From BM714 sp964484935 (lineage in GTDB: Bacteria > Bacillota > Clostridia > Peptostreptococcales > BM714), in the NCBI GenBank assembly GCA_964484935.1, contig CAZAFW010000065.1:1-7527 (forward strand): a stretch of DNA of 7,527 bases, in the 5' to 3' direction. A program made the translations under genes and the position numbers. Below, piece after piece: positions 1-6,210 of the stretch. Position 1 is the stretch's first letter. Each line of letters starts with the position of its first letter. The notes below the pieces were generated by a model that saw only the letters and a program-made list of their open reading frames with translations, ran no database searches and was not told where the DNA came from.

Positions 1-43
1 AATTATTATTCTAATCAATCAATAAAACTTAAAAATCCATAAG

Positions 44-583
44 TTAATTTATGGTTAAATTTCGATTTACCAATTTTTCTAAAAACAACTTATCTATATA
101 GTCAGAATTTACTCGGAACGGATTAAATTTTAGATTGTTTTTTGCATCATTGTATCTGATTTCACAATTTACTTCTTCATATATCTCTTTCATGTTATTT
201 AATAAAACTTTGATTTCTTTAATTTCTTTAGTTTTTTCTTCTTCCGTTAATTTTTCTAATTTAAAAATTTTTGCTTGAATTCCTGAATAGAATAATGATA
301 ATTCATTATGAACTTCACTTCTATTATCATATGATTCAAGATTTTTTCCTAATAAAATATACTTCTTTATTAAATACTCATTTTCTAAATATCTATCTTC
401 TCCCAATTCAACAAACTCTAATATTATATATGGAATTCCACCCCAAGTAACGCTTCTACTATTCAGTAGAGCATCTGTTCTATAATATTCTAATGCAATT
501 ATTTTAACTGAAGCGATAATTAAAAGAAATAGCAAAACCAGAATAACGATATTTTTGATGTTACCTTTATATACTTTATTCAT
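44..583 (-). CDS. Hypothetical single-pass membrane protein, 179 aa
   Basis: I do not recognise a family. The ATG at 583-581 is preceded on the minus strand by AAGGGGTGA about 7 bases upstream, a good Gram-positive ribosome binding site, so the start is well supported. Residues 1-10 are basic, and about 11-30 form one strongly hydrophobic segment (run VILVLLFLLIIA). It could be a membrane anchor or an uncleaved signal, because no Ala-X-Ala-type cleavage site follows. The rest is polar and charged. Residues about 103-139 (KIFKLEKLTEEEKTKEIKEI) are Lys/Glu-rich and predicted helical, possibly coiled coil. One Cys (C140) is present. A topology with a short cytoplasmic N-terminus and an extracytoplasmic or cytoplasmic helical body is inferred. 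The gene is very AT-rich, unlike the genes after 1226. It is transcribed away from its neighbours and shows no operon partner inside the window. Confidence 0.75.
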   Translation of the reverse strand: MNKVYKGNIKNIVILVLLFLLIIASVKIIALEYYRTDALLNSRSVTWGGIPYIILEFVELGEDRYLENEYLIKKYILLGKNLESYDNRSEVHNELSLFYSGIQAKIFKLEKLTEEEKTKEIKEIKVLLNNMKEIYEEVNCEIRYNDAKNNLKFNPFRVNSDYIDKLFLEKLVNRNLTIN

Positions 584-713
584 TAAAAATCACCCCTTTT
601 AATTGAATTAATTTTTGTTTTGCCAAATATTACATATGGTATCTTCAATCGCATAATATCATTATTAATCATAAAAAACACCATTTAATAGAAATTAAGG
701 CGGCTTTTTCATG

Positions 714-719
714 TATAAT
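714..719 (+). promoter_or_regulatory. Possible -10 element for the 71-aa membrane protein gene
   Basis: A consensus TATAAT lies about 55 bases before the preferred ATG at 774. No convincing -35 hexamer sits 16-18 bases upstream, so the promoter is only tentative. The hexamer lies within the first codons of the alternative 711 start, which argues against that start. Confidence 0.35.
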
Positions 720-773
720 ATGATTGAATTGGTTTTAATACAAACTAATAAAAATTTTCAAGGGGGAAATATT

Positions 774-989
774 ATGAGAAAATTTTTATCAGTTTGGGTC
801 AAATGGATTATTATGATGTATATTCTTGCATGGCTTGTTTCTGCATTTTTACTGAATTCACAAACTGTTCTTAAGTCACTTCTCTTAGTTTCGTTTATTA
901 TGTCCATCGTAACTTATGTGTATTCGGGGATGTCGGATAGAATAGATGTGCTTGAAAAGCGAATCAAGGCTCTTGAAGGAGACAAATAA
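774..989 (+). CDS. Small two-helix membrane protein with C-terminal charged helix, 71 aa
   Basis: No family recognised. An in-frame ATG at 711 would give 92 residues, but the ATG at 774 is preferred. It follows AGGGGGAAAT with good spacing, the 711 start has no ribosome binding site, and a TATAAT (714-719) overlaps the 711 codon and is more plausibly promoter. From 774 the protein has two hydrophobic segments, about residues 8-27 (VWVKWIIMMYILAWLVSAFL) and 33-51. A short amphipathic charged tail follows at 54-70 (SDRIDVLEKRIKALEGDK), with Ile/Leu at heptad-like positions. This suggests a hairpin membrane protein with a small coiled-coil oligomerisation tail, probably cytoplasmic. It is AT-rich like the gene at 44-583, which is divergent from it. 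No partner gene follows on the same strand. Its function is unknown; a toxin-like or regulatory membrane peptide is possible but unproven. Confidence 0.65.
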   Translation: MRKFLSVWVKWIIMMYILAWLVSAFLLNSQTVLKSLLLVSFIMSIVTYVYSGMSDRIDVLEKRIKALEGDK

Positions 990-1100
990 GGTTCGATTAT
1001 TGACTTGTAATGATTGCGAATTGATTATAACATTGATAAAAAGAATATAAATAATTTGACATAATAAACCATTCAATATAAAAACTTTAATTACCTCAAT

Positions 1101-1131
1101 AAAAAACACAAACGAACTTTTAACGTTTGCG
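1101..1131 (-). terminator. Intrinsic terminator on the minus strand, downstream of tetR
   Basis: Read on the minus strand, CGCAAACG (1131-1124) and CGTTTGTG (1114-1107) form an 8-bp stem with one G-U pair around a 9-base loop. A run of six U follows directly (1106-1101). This is a textbook Rho-independent layout. It lies about 95 bases beyond the tetR stop codon and would end that transcript before it runs antisense into the small membrane-protein gene. Confidence 0.6.
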
Positions 1132-1165
1132 CCGAGTTTTATATATGAAATTTATTTGATATTGC

Positions 1166-1214
1166 AAAGAAGACGTGGAAATGCCTATAAAAACGGCATT
1201 TCCACGTCTTCTTT
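1166..1214. terminator. Perfect 20-bp inverted repeat, probable bidirectional terminator
   Basis: AAAGAAGACGTGGAAATGCC (1166-1185) is exactly complementary to 1195-1214, with a 9-base loop TATAAAAAC. The arms end in A-rich and T-rich sequence, giving TTCTTTTG on the plus strand. The element lies 12 bases beyond the tetR stop codon and between genes that converge on it (774-989 plus, tetR minus), so a shared terminator is the simplest reading. The stem is longer than most terminators and the uridine tails are imperfect, so an RNA-processing or repeat element is an alternative. Confidence 0.6.
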
Positions 1215-1225
1215 TGTTTGCTTCA

Positions 1226-1804
1226 TTAATCGGGATTTTTTATCCCAATTCCATTCAATGTATAATTTATTATTTTTTCCGCGTCCTCTATCGAATTGAA
1301 TTCCTTGTCGTTAAGAAGCTCGTAGACGGTGACGGAAGTCATTATTCCGAAAAAAGTGTAGGCCAATAGATGCGAATCTTCAACGTCGATTATCTTTTCG
1401 CTTATTGCTTCTTTGATGTAGGATTCCAGATAGGCTATGTAGTCTTTTACAGCGATGCGAAGTTCCGTTTGCCTAAGCTCAATCCCCCACAGCTGGCTCA
1501 TTATGACCTTGAAGAAGTCCCTGTTGTCATAGATGACCTTAAGCTGCACGAAGCTGAGCTTCTTGAACTTGTCGATTATTCCGGTTTCCTTGGAAACCGC
1601 CTGGTCTATGTCTTGCTTGATGAGTGAAAGGCCTTCCTTGACAATGAAATTGAACAGCTCTTCCTTGGTTTTGAAATGGTAATACAGCGTGCCTTTTGCA
1701 ACGCCAGCATTTAATGCGATTCCATCCATTGTGGCACCGATATATCCCTTATCGGATATTTCCTTTATGGCGGCTTCCATTATGATTTGTTTTGTGTTCT
1801 TCAT
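1226..1804 (-). CDS. TetR/AcrR-family transcriptional repressor, 192 aa
   Basis: The N-terminus is a TetR-type DNA-binding domain (about residues 1-50). Helix 1 begins KQIIMEAAIKEISDKGY, followed by ATMDGIALNAGV and the signature recognition helix AKGTLYYHFKTKEEL (36-50). The C-terminal portion (about 55-192) is helical and rich in aromatic and aliphatic residues (FFKVIMSQLWGIEL, YTFFGIM). It should form the ligand pocket and dimer interface. Length is normal for the family. The ATG at 1804 follows GGGTGTGA. An open frame extends to 1906, but that would run through the operator and promoter, so it is rejected. The gene is divergent from the RND permease, and two palindromic operators lie between them. 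It probably represses itself and the permease operon until a hydrophobic compound binds. The effector cannot be read from sequence. Confidence 0.93.
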   Translation of the reverse strand: MKNTKQIIMEAAIKEISDKGYIGATMDGIALNAGVAKGTLYYHFKTKEELFNFIVKEGLSLIKQDIDQAVSKETGIIDKFKKLSFVQLKVIYDNRDFFKVIMSQLWGIELRQTELRIAVKDYIAYLESYIKEAISEKIIDVEDSHLLAYTFFGIMTSVTVYELLNDKEFNSIEDAEKIINYTLNGIGIKNPD

Positions 1805-1820
1805 TTCACACCCGCTTTCG

Positions 1821-1834
1821 ACTGACCGGTCGGT
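1821..1834. promoter_or_regulatory. TetR operator 1 (tetR side)
   Basis: ACTGACCGGTCGGT is a 14-bp palindrome with one symmetry mismatch. It matches operator 2 at 13 of 14 positions, and both continue with TATA. It lies 6 bases downstream of the nearer predicted tetR -10 hexamer and just before the tetR ribosome binding site, where bound repressor would block tetR transcription. Confidence 0.8.
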
Positions 1835-1840
1835 ATAGTT

Positions 1841-1875
1841 AATATAAATATACACGAAAGAACACCTCAATACAA
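1841..1875 (-). promoter_or_regulatory. Predicted tetR promoter
   Basis: On the minus strand TTGTAT (1875-1870) is separated by 17 bases from TATATT (1852-1847). An overlapping alternative is TTGAGG (1870-1865) with an 18-base spacer to a second TATATT (1846-1841). Either places the start of transcription in or next to operator 1. The region is AT-rich, so the exact hexamers are uncertain. Confidence 0.5.
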
Positions 1876-1900
1876 ATATAAAAATATTTTGCAGGAATGC

Positions 1901-1929
1901 TTGCATTTTTTTGTGGGCGGGATTATAAT
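1901..1929 (+). promoter_or_regulatory. Predicted promoter of the RND permease operon
   Basis: TTGCAT (1901-1906), a 17-base spacer and a perfect TATAAT (1924-1929) form a good sigma-A-type promoter. Transcription should start near 1935-1937, giving a leader of about 65 bases that contains operator 2. Confidence 0.7.
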
Positions 1930-1941
1930 TAGAAAAACTGA

Positions 1942-1955
1942 ACTGACCGGTCAGT
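1942..1955. promoter_or_regulatory. TetR operator 2 (permease side)
   Basis: ACTGACCGGTCAGT is a perfect 14-bp palindrome and continues with ATAAA. It lies 12 bases beyond the -10 hexamer of the permease promoter, where a bound TetR dimer would block polymerase. Its centre is 121 bp from that of operator 1. The repeated sequence, symmetry and placement beside a tetR gene make the assignment strong, although binding is inferred. Confidence 0.85.
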
Positions 1956-2002
1956 ATAAATAATGTTTTGGCAATATCAGAAGCGCGAAGGGGAATAGGA
2001 AT

Positions 2003-4102
2003 ATGAAGAAATTTGGAATGCTTATAGCGAAAAAAAGAGTTTTGGTTTTAATCATTGCCGTATTGCTTGTAATACCGTCACTGTATGGAATTGCAACGAC
2101 AAGGATCAATTATGACATTCTTACCTATCTGCCCGAAGAACTTGATTCGATGAAGGGGCAGGATGTTCTGAACGACATATTCAAGAATGCTGCGACGGGA
2201 TATCTTGTGATTGAGGATATGGAAGGCAAGGATGTCTCTGCCATCAAGGATAAGATTTCAGAGATAGAAGGTGTCGAGGGTGTAGTTTGGATTGACGATT
2301 TTTTAGACATAAATGTACCCAAGGAAATCATTCCGGGAGACATCAAGGACATATTCTATAAGGAAAATTTCACATTGCTGATGGTGAAATTTGAAAATCC
2401 GTCTTCAGCGGACGGAACCCAGGAGGCAATAGGGGAAATAAGAGGAGTCATGAACAAGCAGTGCTTCTTCAGCGGAACATCTGCAATACTCAAGGATACA
2501 ATAGAGCTTTCCGACAGGGAAACCCCCATATTCGTGCTGCTGGCCGTTGTTCTTGCTGTGATAGTGCTTAGCCTGACGCTTAGCTCAACCCTAATACCTT
2601 TCATCTTCCTTGCGGCAATCGGACTAGCTATTCTCTACAACATGGGAACCAATGTGTTTCTGGGGGAGATATCCCATCTAACCAAGGCCCTGGCCGCGGT
2701 GCTGCAATTGGGGGTTACGATGGATTTTTCGATTTTCCTTTTGCACAGGTATGAGGAGGAGCTTTCACAAAAGAAGGAAAAGGACGAGGCCATGGCCGAC
2801 GCCATTTCAAAGACAATGATTTCAATTAGCGGAAGCTCGCTTACAACAATCGCCGGCTTTCTGGCACTGGGCGTGATGAAGCTCGGGATAGGCCGCGACA
2901 TAGGCTTTGTAATGGCCAAGGGAGTGGCATTGGGAGTCGTTTCGACAGTAACCATCCTTCCGGCGCTGATTCTTGTTTTCGACAAGGCAATACACAGGTT
3001 CCGGCACAGGACCATACTGCCGGAATTCACTAAAACGGCGGACTTCATAACGAAGCATTACAAGGGCTTCATGCTGCTGTTTATAATAATTCTCCTTCCG
3101 GCTGTATACGGAAAGGCGAACGCGCCTGTATACTACAACCTCGACCAATCGCTTCCAGAGGACATGGAGTCCATAGTTGCGCTTGACAAGCTGAAAGACA
3201 AATTCGATATGATGACCACTCACATGATAGTCATAAACGACGAGCTTCCGTCTTATGAGAAAAAGGAAATGATCGATCGCATAGAGGAACTTGAGGGAAT
3301 ACAGTTTGTTGCAGGATATGACAAATACATCGGACCGGCTTTGCCCGAAAGCTTCGTGCCGGATGAAATAAAGGACATCAGCAAGAAGGGCGGCTACAGC
3401 ATGCTTCTTGCAAATTCAAATTATAGGGCGGCAACGGACGAGCTTAACAATCAGCTCTGCGAGATGGACAGGATTGTCAAATCCTATGATCCGGACGGTC
3501 TGATCACGGGAGAGGGCGCCCTTACAAAGGACCTTATCGAAATAGCGGACATAGATTTCAAGAATGTAAGCATAGTTTCCATAATAGCCATTTTTGCCAT
3601 AATAATGCTTGTGTTCTACTCTTTGTCCGTACCCATATTGCTTGTGGCTTCCATAGAGCTTGCAATATTCATAAATATGGCCATACCATTTTACACAGGA
3701 ACCGTAATTCCCTTCATAGCATCCATCGTCATAGGCTGCATACAGCTTGGTGCTACCGTAGACTATGCAATTCTTCTGGCTACGAGGTACAGAGAAGAAA
3801 TACGCAACGGTTATGAAAAGCACGAGGCAATGAAGATCGCACTCGAGGGTTCGATAAACTCAATTGTTACCAGCGGATTGACATTCTTCGCAGCAACCGT
3901 TGGTGTGGGTCTCATAGCCGACATGGACCTCATAAGCGCGCTTGCGCTAATGATTTCAAGAGGGGCCCTTATCAGCATGGTTGTAATAATAACGGTTCTT
4001 CCGGCGCTCCTGATGGTGTTCGAAAAGACCGTTGAAAAGACAACCTTGCATTGGAAGAAAAAACCTTTGCAAAAGAAAAAAGGCTGCAAAGAGATTTCGT
4101 AG
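2003..4102 (+). CDS. MMPL/HAE3-type RND permease, 699 aa
   Basis: This is a proton-driven export permease of the RND superfamily (MMPL/YdfJ-like, HAE3 class), acting in the cytoplasmic membrane. The chain is an internal duplication of two six-helix halves. Helix 1 is about residues 12-31, external loop 1 about 32-172, and helices 2-6 about 173-327. Helix 7 is about 354-370, loop 2 about 371-520, and helices 8-12 about 521-675. The matching motifs LQLGVTMDFSIFLLHRYEEE (helix 4, D241) and IQLGATVDYAILLATRYREE (helix 10, D587) hold the membrane aspartates expected to relay protons. The tail (from about 676) is Lys-rich and cytoplasmic. Length is normal for compact family members, and the loops hold no LxxG heptads. 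The ATG follows AAGGGGA with 8-base spacing. The substrate is unknown; drugs, fatty acids or envelope lipids are plausible. It is the first gene of an operon controlled by the divergent TetR. Confidence 0.93.
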   Translation: MKKFGMLIAKKRVLVLIIAVLLVIPSLYGIATTRINYDILTYLPEELDSMKGQDVLNDIFKNAATGYLVIEDMEGKDVSAIKDKISEIEGVEGVVWIDDFLDINVPKEIIPGDIKDIFYKENFTLLMVKFENPSSADGTQEAIGEIRGVMNKQCFFSGTSAILKDTIELSDRETPIFVLLAVVLAVIVLSLTLSSTLIPFIFLAAIGLAILYNMGTNVFLGEISHLTKALAAVLQLGVTMDFSIFLLHRYEEELSQKKEKDEAMADAISKTMISISGSSLTTIAGFLALGVMKLGIGRDIGFVMAKGVALGVVSTVTILPALILVFDKAIHRFRHRTILPEFTKTADFITKHYKGFMLLFIIILLPAVYGKANAPVYYNLDQSLPEDMESIVALDKLKDKFDMMTTHMIVINDELPSYEKKEMIDRIEELEGIQFVAGYDKYIGPALPESFVPDEIKDISKKGGYSMLLANSNYRAATDELNNQLCEMDRIVKSYDPDGLITGEGALTKDLIEIADIDFKNVSIVSIIAIFAIIMLVFYSLSVPILLVASIELAIFINMAIPFYTGTVIPFIASIVIGCIQLGATVDYAILLATRYREEIRNGYEKHEAMKIALEGSINSIVTSGLTFFAATVGVGLIADMDLISALALMISRGALISMVVIITVLPALLMVFEKTVEKTTLHWKKKPLQKKKGCKEIS

Positions 4103-4132
4103 AGCGTAATAATATTGAAAGGAAGGGCAGAT

Positions 4133-6139
4133 ATGAAAAATAAAAAGCGAATTGCCAGAGCATCCTGCATGTCAATGGCTCTTTTGATGGCATTCTCAAG
4201 CTTTTCATGGGCGACGGAAACGGCGACAAAAGAAGAAACTGTTTATGTCAATCTGAGTCATGAAGGAAAAGTGGTCAACATAATCGTGAGCGATTGGCTA
4301 CATTCAGAAGAGATGGATGTCGAATTTGACGATGTATCCACACTTGAGGGCATAAGGAATGTAAAGGGAGAGGAAGTTCCCGTTGCCAGCGGCCAAAGCC
4401 TCAGATGGAAAACTGAAAAGGGAGAAATATACTATCAGGGGACTACGACAAAAAAGCTCCCAATAGAGTTCGAGCTTAAGTACAAGCTGGATGGAAAGCC
4501 GGTTTCGCCGGAGCTTCTTGCGGGACGCACCGGAAAACTTGTGATAAGAATGAAGGTCACCAACAAGGACTCTCATGACGTAATGCTCTCTAGCGGAAGC
4601 AAGCGCCTGTTCACACCGTTTGCCGTGGCTGCCGTATTCAATTTTCCGACGGACAAATGCAGAAACATTTCGGTCAATACGGGCAAGGTCATAAACGACG
4701 GCAATACAAGCATAGTCACATATGCCTCAGTGCCTGGCCTGGAAGAGAGTCTCGACATTGACGACGATGATTTCGATGAAATGTTCGACCTCCCGGAAGA
4801 GCTTGTTTTGGAAGCGGATGTGAATGATTTCGAGATGGGTGACATACTGATAACAGCTGCATCAGATTCGAGCATTCTAAACGACATAGAGGGATTTGAC
4901 GACATGATAGAAGAGACTGAGGACGGGGTCTGGGACCTCTCGGACGCAAGCGAGGAAGTGCAAAGCGGAATAGAAGAGCTTAGCGACGGGACTGAGGACT
5001 TGCTGCGGAAATTCGGAGACTTCAATGAAGGCATGTTTTCCTTTGAGGATGCTGTATCTGAACTCGAGGAAAACATAAATGGAAGAATACTCGACGGTTC
5101 AATCGACTTGACGGACGGAGCGGAGGAATTTTGGGATAAAACCGGCGAACTCAAGGATGGGACCGAAGAGCTTCAAGACGGTTCCGAGGATCTTGAGGAT
5201 GGCATCAGGTCCGCATATCTCGGAGCGGTGGATTTGAAGGACGGCTCGGAGCAGTTGACCGCGGGAATAGAGCAGATGATTGCTGAAATGGGGGCAAGCT
5301 CAATGGATACCGACTCCGTCGGCGAGGCCGTTGAGTATGCGGTAAAGAATGCTGTCGAAGGCGCTGTCGCGGCTGTCATAGCTGGAGACCACTCGCTTAC
5401 AGAGGCCCAGGCGGCGTATCTTGAGGCTGCGGCAAGCGCTGCGGGTGAAGAAGCCGGAGCGGCCGCAGGTGCTGGAGTCAAGGCTTCCTTGGACGAGAAA
5501 ATGGGCGAATTGATGACAAAGCTCGGGGGCGGTTTAAGCCAGTTTCTTGCTGGAGCGCAAGCACTTGAAGGTGGAATTGGAAGCCTGACTTCTGGACTCA
5601 GGGCCCTTGAGGAAGGCTCGGAAGAGTTAAGTGACGGTATGAAGATACTTGACGAGAATGCGGATCTCTTCCAGGATGGTGCCGAGGAGCTTGCCGGCGG
5701 AGCGCTCGAGCTGATGGACGGACTCGGAGCATTGGGCCAAGGTGCCGAAAAATTAAAGGAGGGAGCCAGCGGACTGGCAAAGGCTTCAAATACGGCAAAC
5801 AAAGGAATAGGAAGCCTGCAAAGCGGCGCAGAAGACCTTTTTGAGGGATATGAAACCTTCAGCGAAGAGGGCGTCGAGGAACTTCGCGACAAAGTGGTCG
5901 AGAAGACCGATGAGTATTACGAATTGTTCGAGATTAAGGAGAGCCTTGCCGAGCTTTCAAGCAGATATGAAAACTTCTCGGGCATCAGCGAAAGCATGGA
6001 GGGAAAGCTCAAATTCGTCATCAAGATCGACGGCATCGAAGCCGAGGATGAAAAAGTTGAAGCTCCGGTAGTGGAGAAGGAAGAAACAGGATTCATTGCC
6101 TGGGTTAAAAATAAATGGAAGCTTATATTCAAAAAATGA
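4133..6139 (+). CDS. Secreted LxxG heptad-repeat protein, YhgE/Pip-like extracytoplasmic part, 668 aa
   Basis: The ATG at 4133 is chosen because GGAAGGG lies 5 bases upstream; a TTG at 4115 is in frame but lacks a site. Residues 1-27 are a signal peptide with probable cleavage after FSWA. A beta-rich N-terminal domain (about 30-240) includes VYVNLSHEGKVVNIIVSDWL and an IYYQGT segment, a pattern I associate with clostridial proteins encoded beside MMPL permeases. An acidic stretch (DIDDDDFDEMFD) leads into two blocks of LxxG heptads (about 269-379 and 468-574, e.g. ELQDGSEDLEDG) separated by an Ala/Gly-rich segment (about 396-455). A short beta-like stretch (KLKFVIKIDGI) and a basic aromatic tail (FIAWVKNKWKLIFKK) end it. 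There is no C-terminal transmembrane region or LPxTG motif. It starts 30 bases after the permease stop, so it is co-transcribed. It probably forms an elongated external partner of the permease; this role is inferred. Confidence 0.85.
   Translation: MKNKKRIARASCMSMALLMAFSSFSWATETATKEETVYVNLSHEGKVVNIIVSDWLHSEEMDVEFDDVSTLEGIRNVKGEEVPVASGQSLRWKTEKGEIYYQGTTTKKLPIEFELKYKLDGKPVSPELLAGRTGKLVIRMKVTNKDSHDVMLSSGSKRLFTPFAVAAVFNFPTDKCRNISVNTGKVINDGNTSIVTYASVPGLEESLDIDDDDFDEMFDLPEELVLEADVNDFEMGDILITAASDSSILNDIEGFDDMIEETEDGVWDLSDASEEVQSGIEELSDGTEDLLRKFGDFNEGMFSFEDAVSELEENINGRILDGSIDLTDGAEEFWDKTGELKDGTEELQDGSEDLEDGIRSAYLGAVDLKDGSEQLTAGIEQMIAEMGASSMDTDSVGEAVEYAVKNAVEGAVAAVIAGDHSLTEAQAAYLEAAASAAGEEAGAAAGAGVKASLDEKMGELMTKLGGGLSQFLAGAQALEGGIGSLTSGLRALEEGSEELSDGMKILDENADLFQDGAEELAGGALELMDGLGALGQGAEKLKEGASGLAKASNTANKGIGSLQSGAEDLFEGYETFSEEGVEELRDKVVEKTDEYYELFEIKESLAELSSRYENFSGISESMEGKLKFVIKIDGIEAEDEKVEAPVVEKEETGFIAWVKNKWKLIFKK
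4937..5269 (+). repeat. LxxG heptad block 1 (coding)
   Basis: This encodes about 110 residues with repeated Leu/Ile-x-x-Gly at seven-residue spacing (ELSDGTEDL, ELKDGTEELQDGSEDLEDG, DLKDGSEQLTAG). The register is interrupted around GRILDGSIDLTDG. Such heptads are known in YhgE/Pip and some MMPL proteins and are predicted to form long helical stalks. Confidence 0.8.
5534..5854 (+). repeat. LxxG heptad block 2 (coding)
   Basis: A second run of heptads (ALEGGIGSLTSGLRALEEG, ELAGGALELMDGLGALGQG, SLQSGAEDLFEG) follows the Ala/Gly-rich segment. It is more regular than block 1. The two blocks could pair as antiparallel helices of a hairpin-like stalk, with the Ala-rich part at the turn; that folding is inference. 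Confidence 0.8.
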
Positions 6140-6201
6140 TGCCGTGCTGCCGCTGATTTGAATAATCAACAAATTATGATGAGAAAAATTAAAGGAGAAC
6201 A

Positions 6202-6210
6202 ATGAAATGA
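6202..6210 (+). other. Two-codon ORF overlapping the MORN gene start
   Basis: ATG AAA TGA at 6202-6210 lies 4 bases after AAAGGAG, and its stop codon overlaps the ATG at 6207 that opens the MORN protein frame. The longer spacing to 6207 (9 bases) is also acceptable for initiation. Ribosomes could start at either ATG and reinitiate; this may simply be chance. Confidence 0.4.

Noticed and set aside
26..45. AACTTA/TAAGTT inverted repeat after the left gene as a terminator
   Set aside because: Only a 6-bp, nearly all A-T stem overlapping the stop codon. Such repeats are expected by chance in this AT-rich stretch.
711..773. Longer start for the small membrane protein
   Set aside because: There is no ribosome binding site before 711 and a TATAAT overlaps that codon, whereas the ATG at 774 follows AGGGGG.
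1370..1627. Plus-strand open frame (85 codons) inside tetR
   Set aside because: It lies antisense within a clear TetR coding region, with no recognisable product.
1805..1906. N-terminal extension of the TetR frame upstream to 1906
   Set aside because: It would translate through the tetR promoter and operator 1. The ATG at 1804 has a ribosome binding site and gives the normal TetR length.
4573..5154. Minus-strand open frame (193 codons) opposite the LxxG gene
   Set aside because: Extremely Ser-rich composition that mirrors the GAx/GGx codons of the acidic plus-strand protein. It is a shadow frame.
5173..5892. Long minus-strand open frame (239 codons) opposite the LxxG gene
   Set aside because: It is a Ser/Pro/Ala-rich shadow of the biased codons of the heptad repeats, with no domain pattern and no supporting context.
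6140..6206. A separate promoter for the MORN gene (TTGAAT at 6158 and TATGAT at 6175)
   Set aside because: The spacer is only 11 bases, too short for a normal promoter. Read-through from the upstream gene is simpler.
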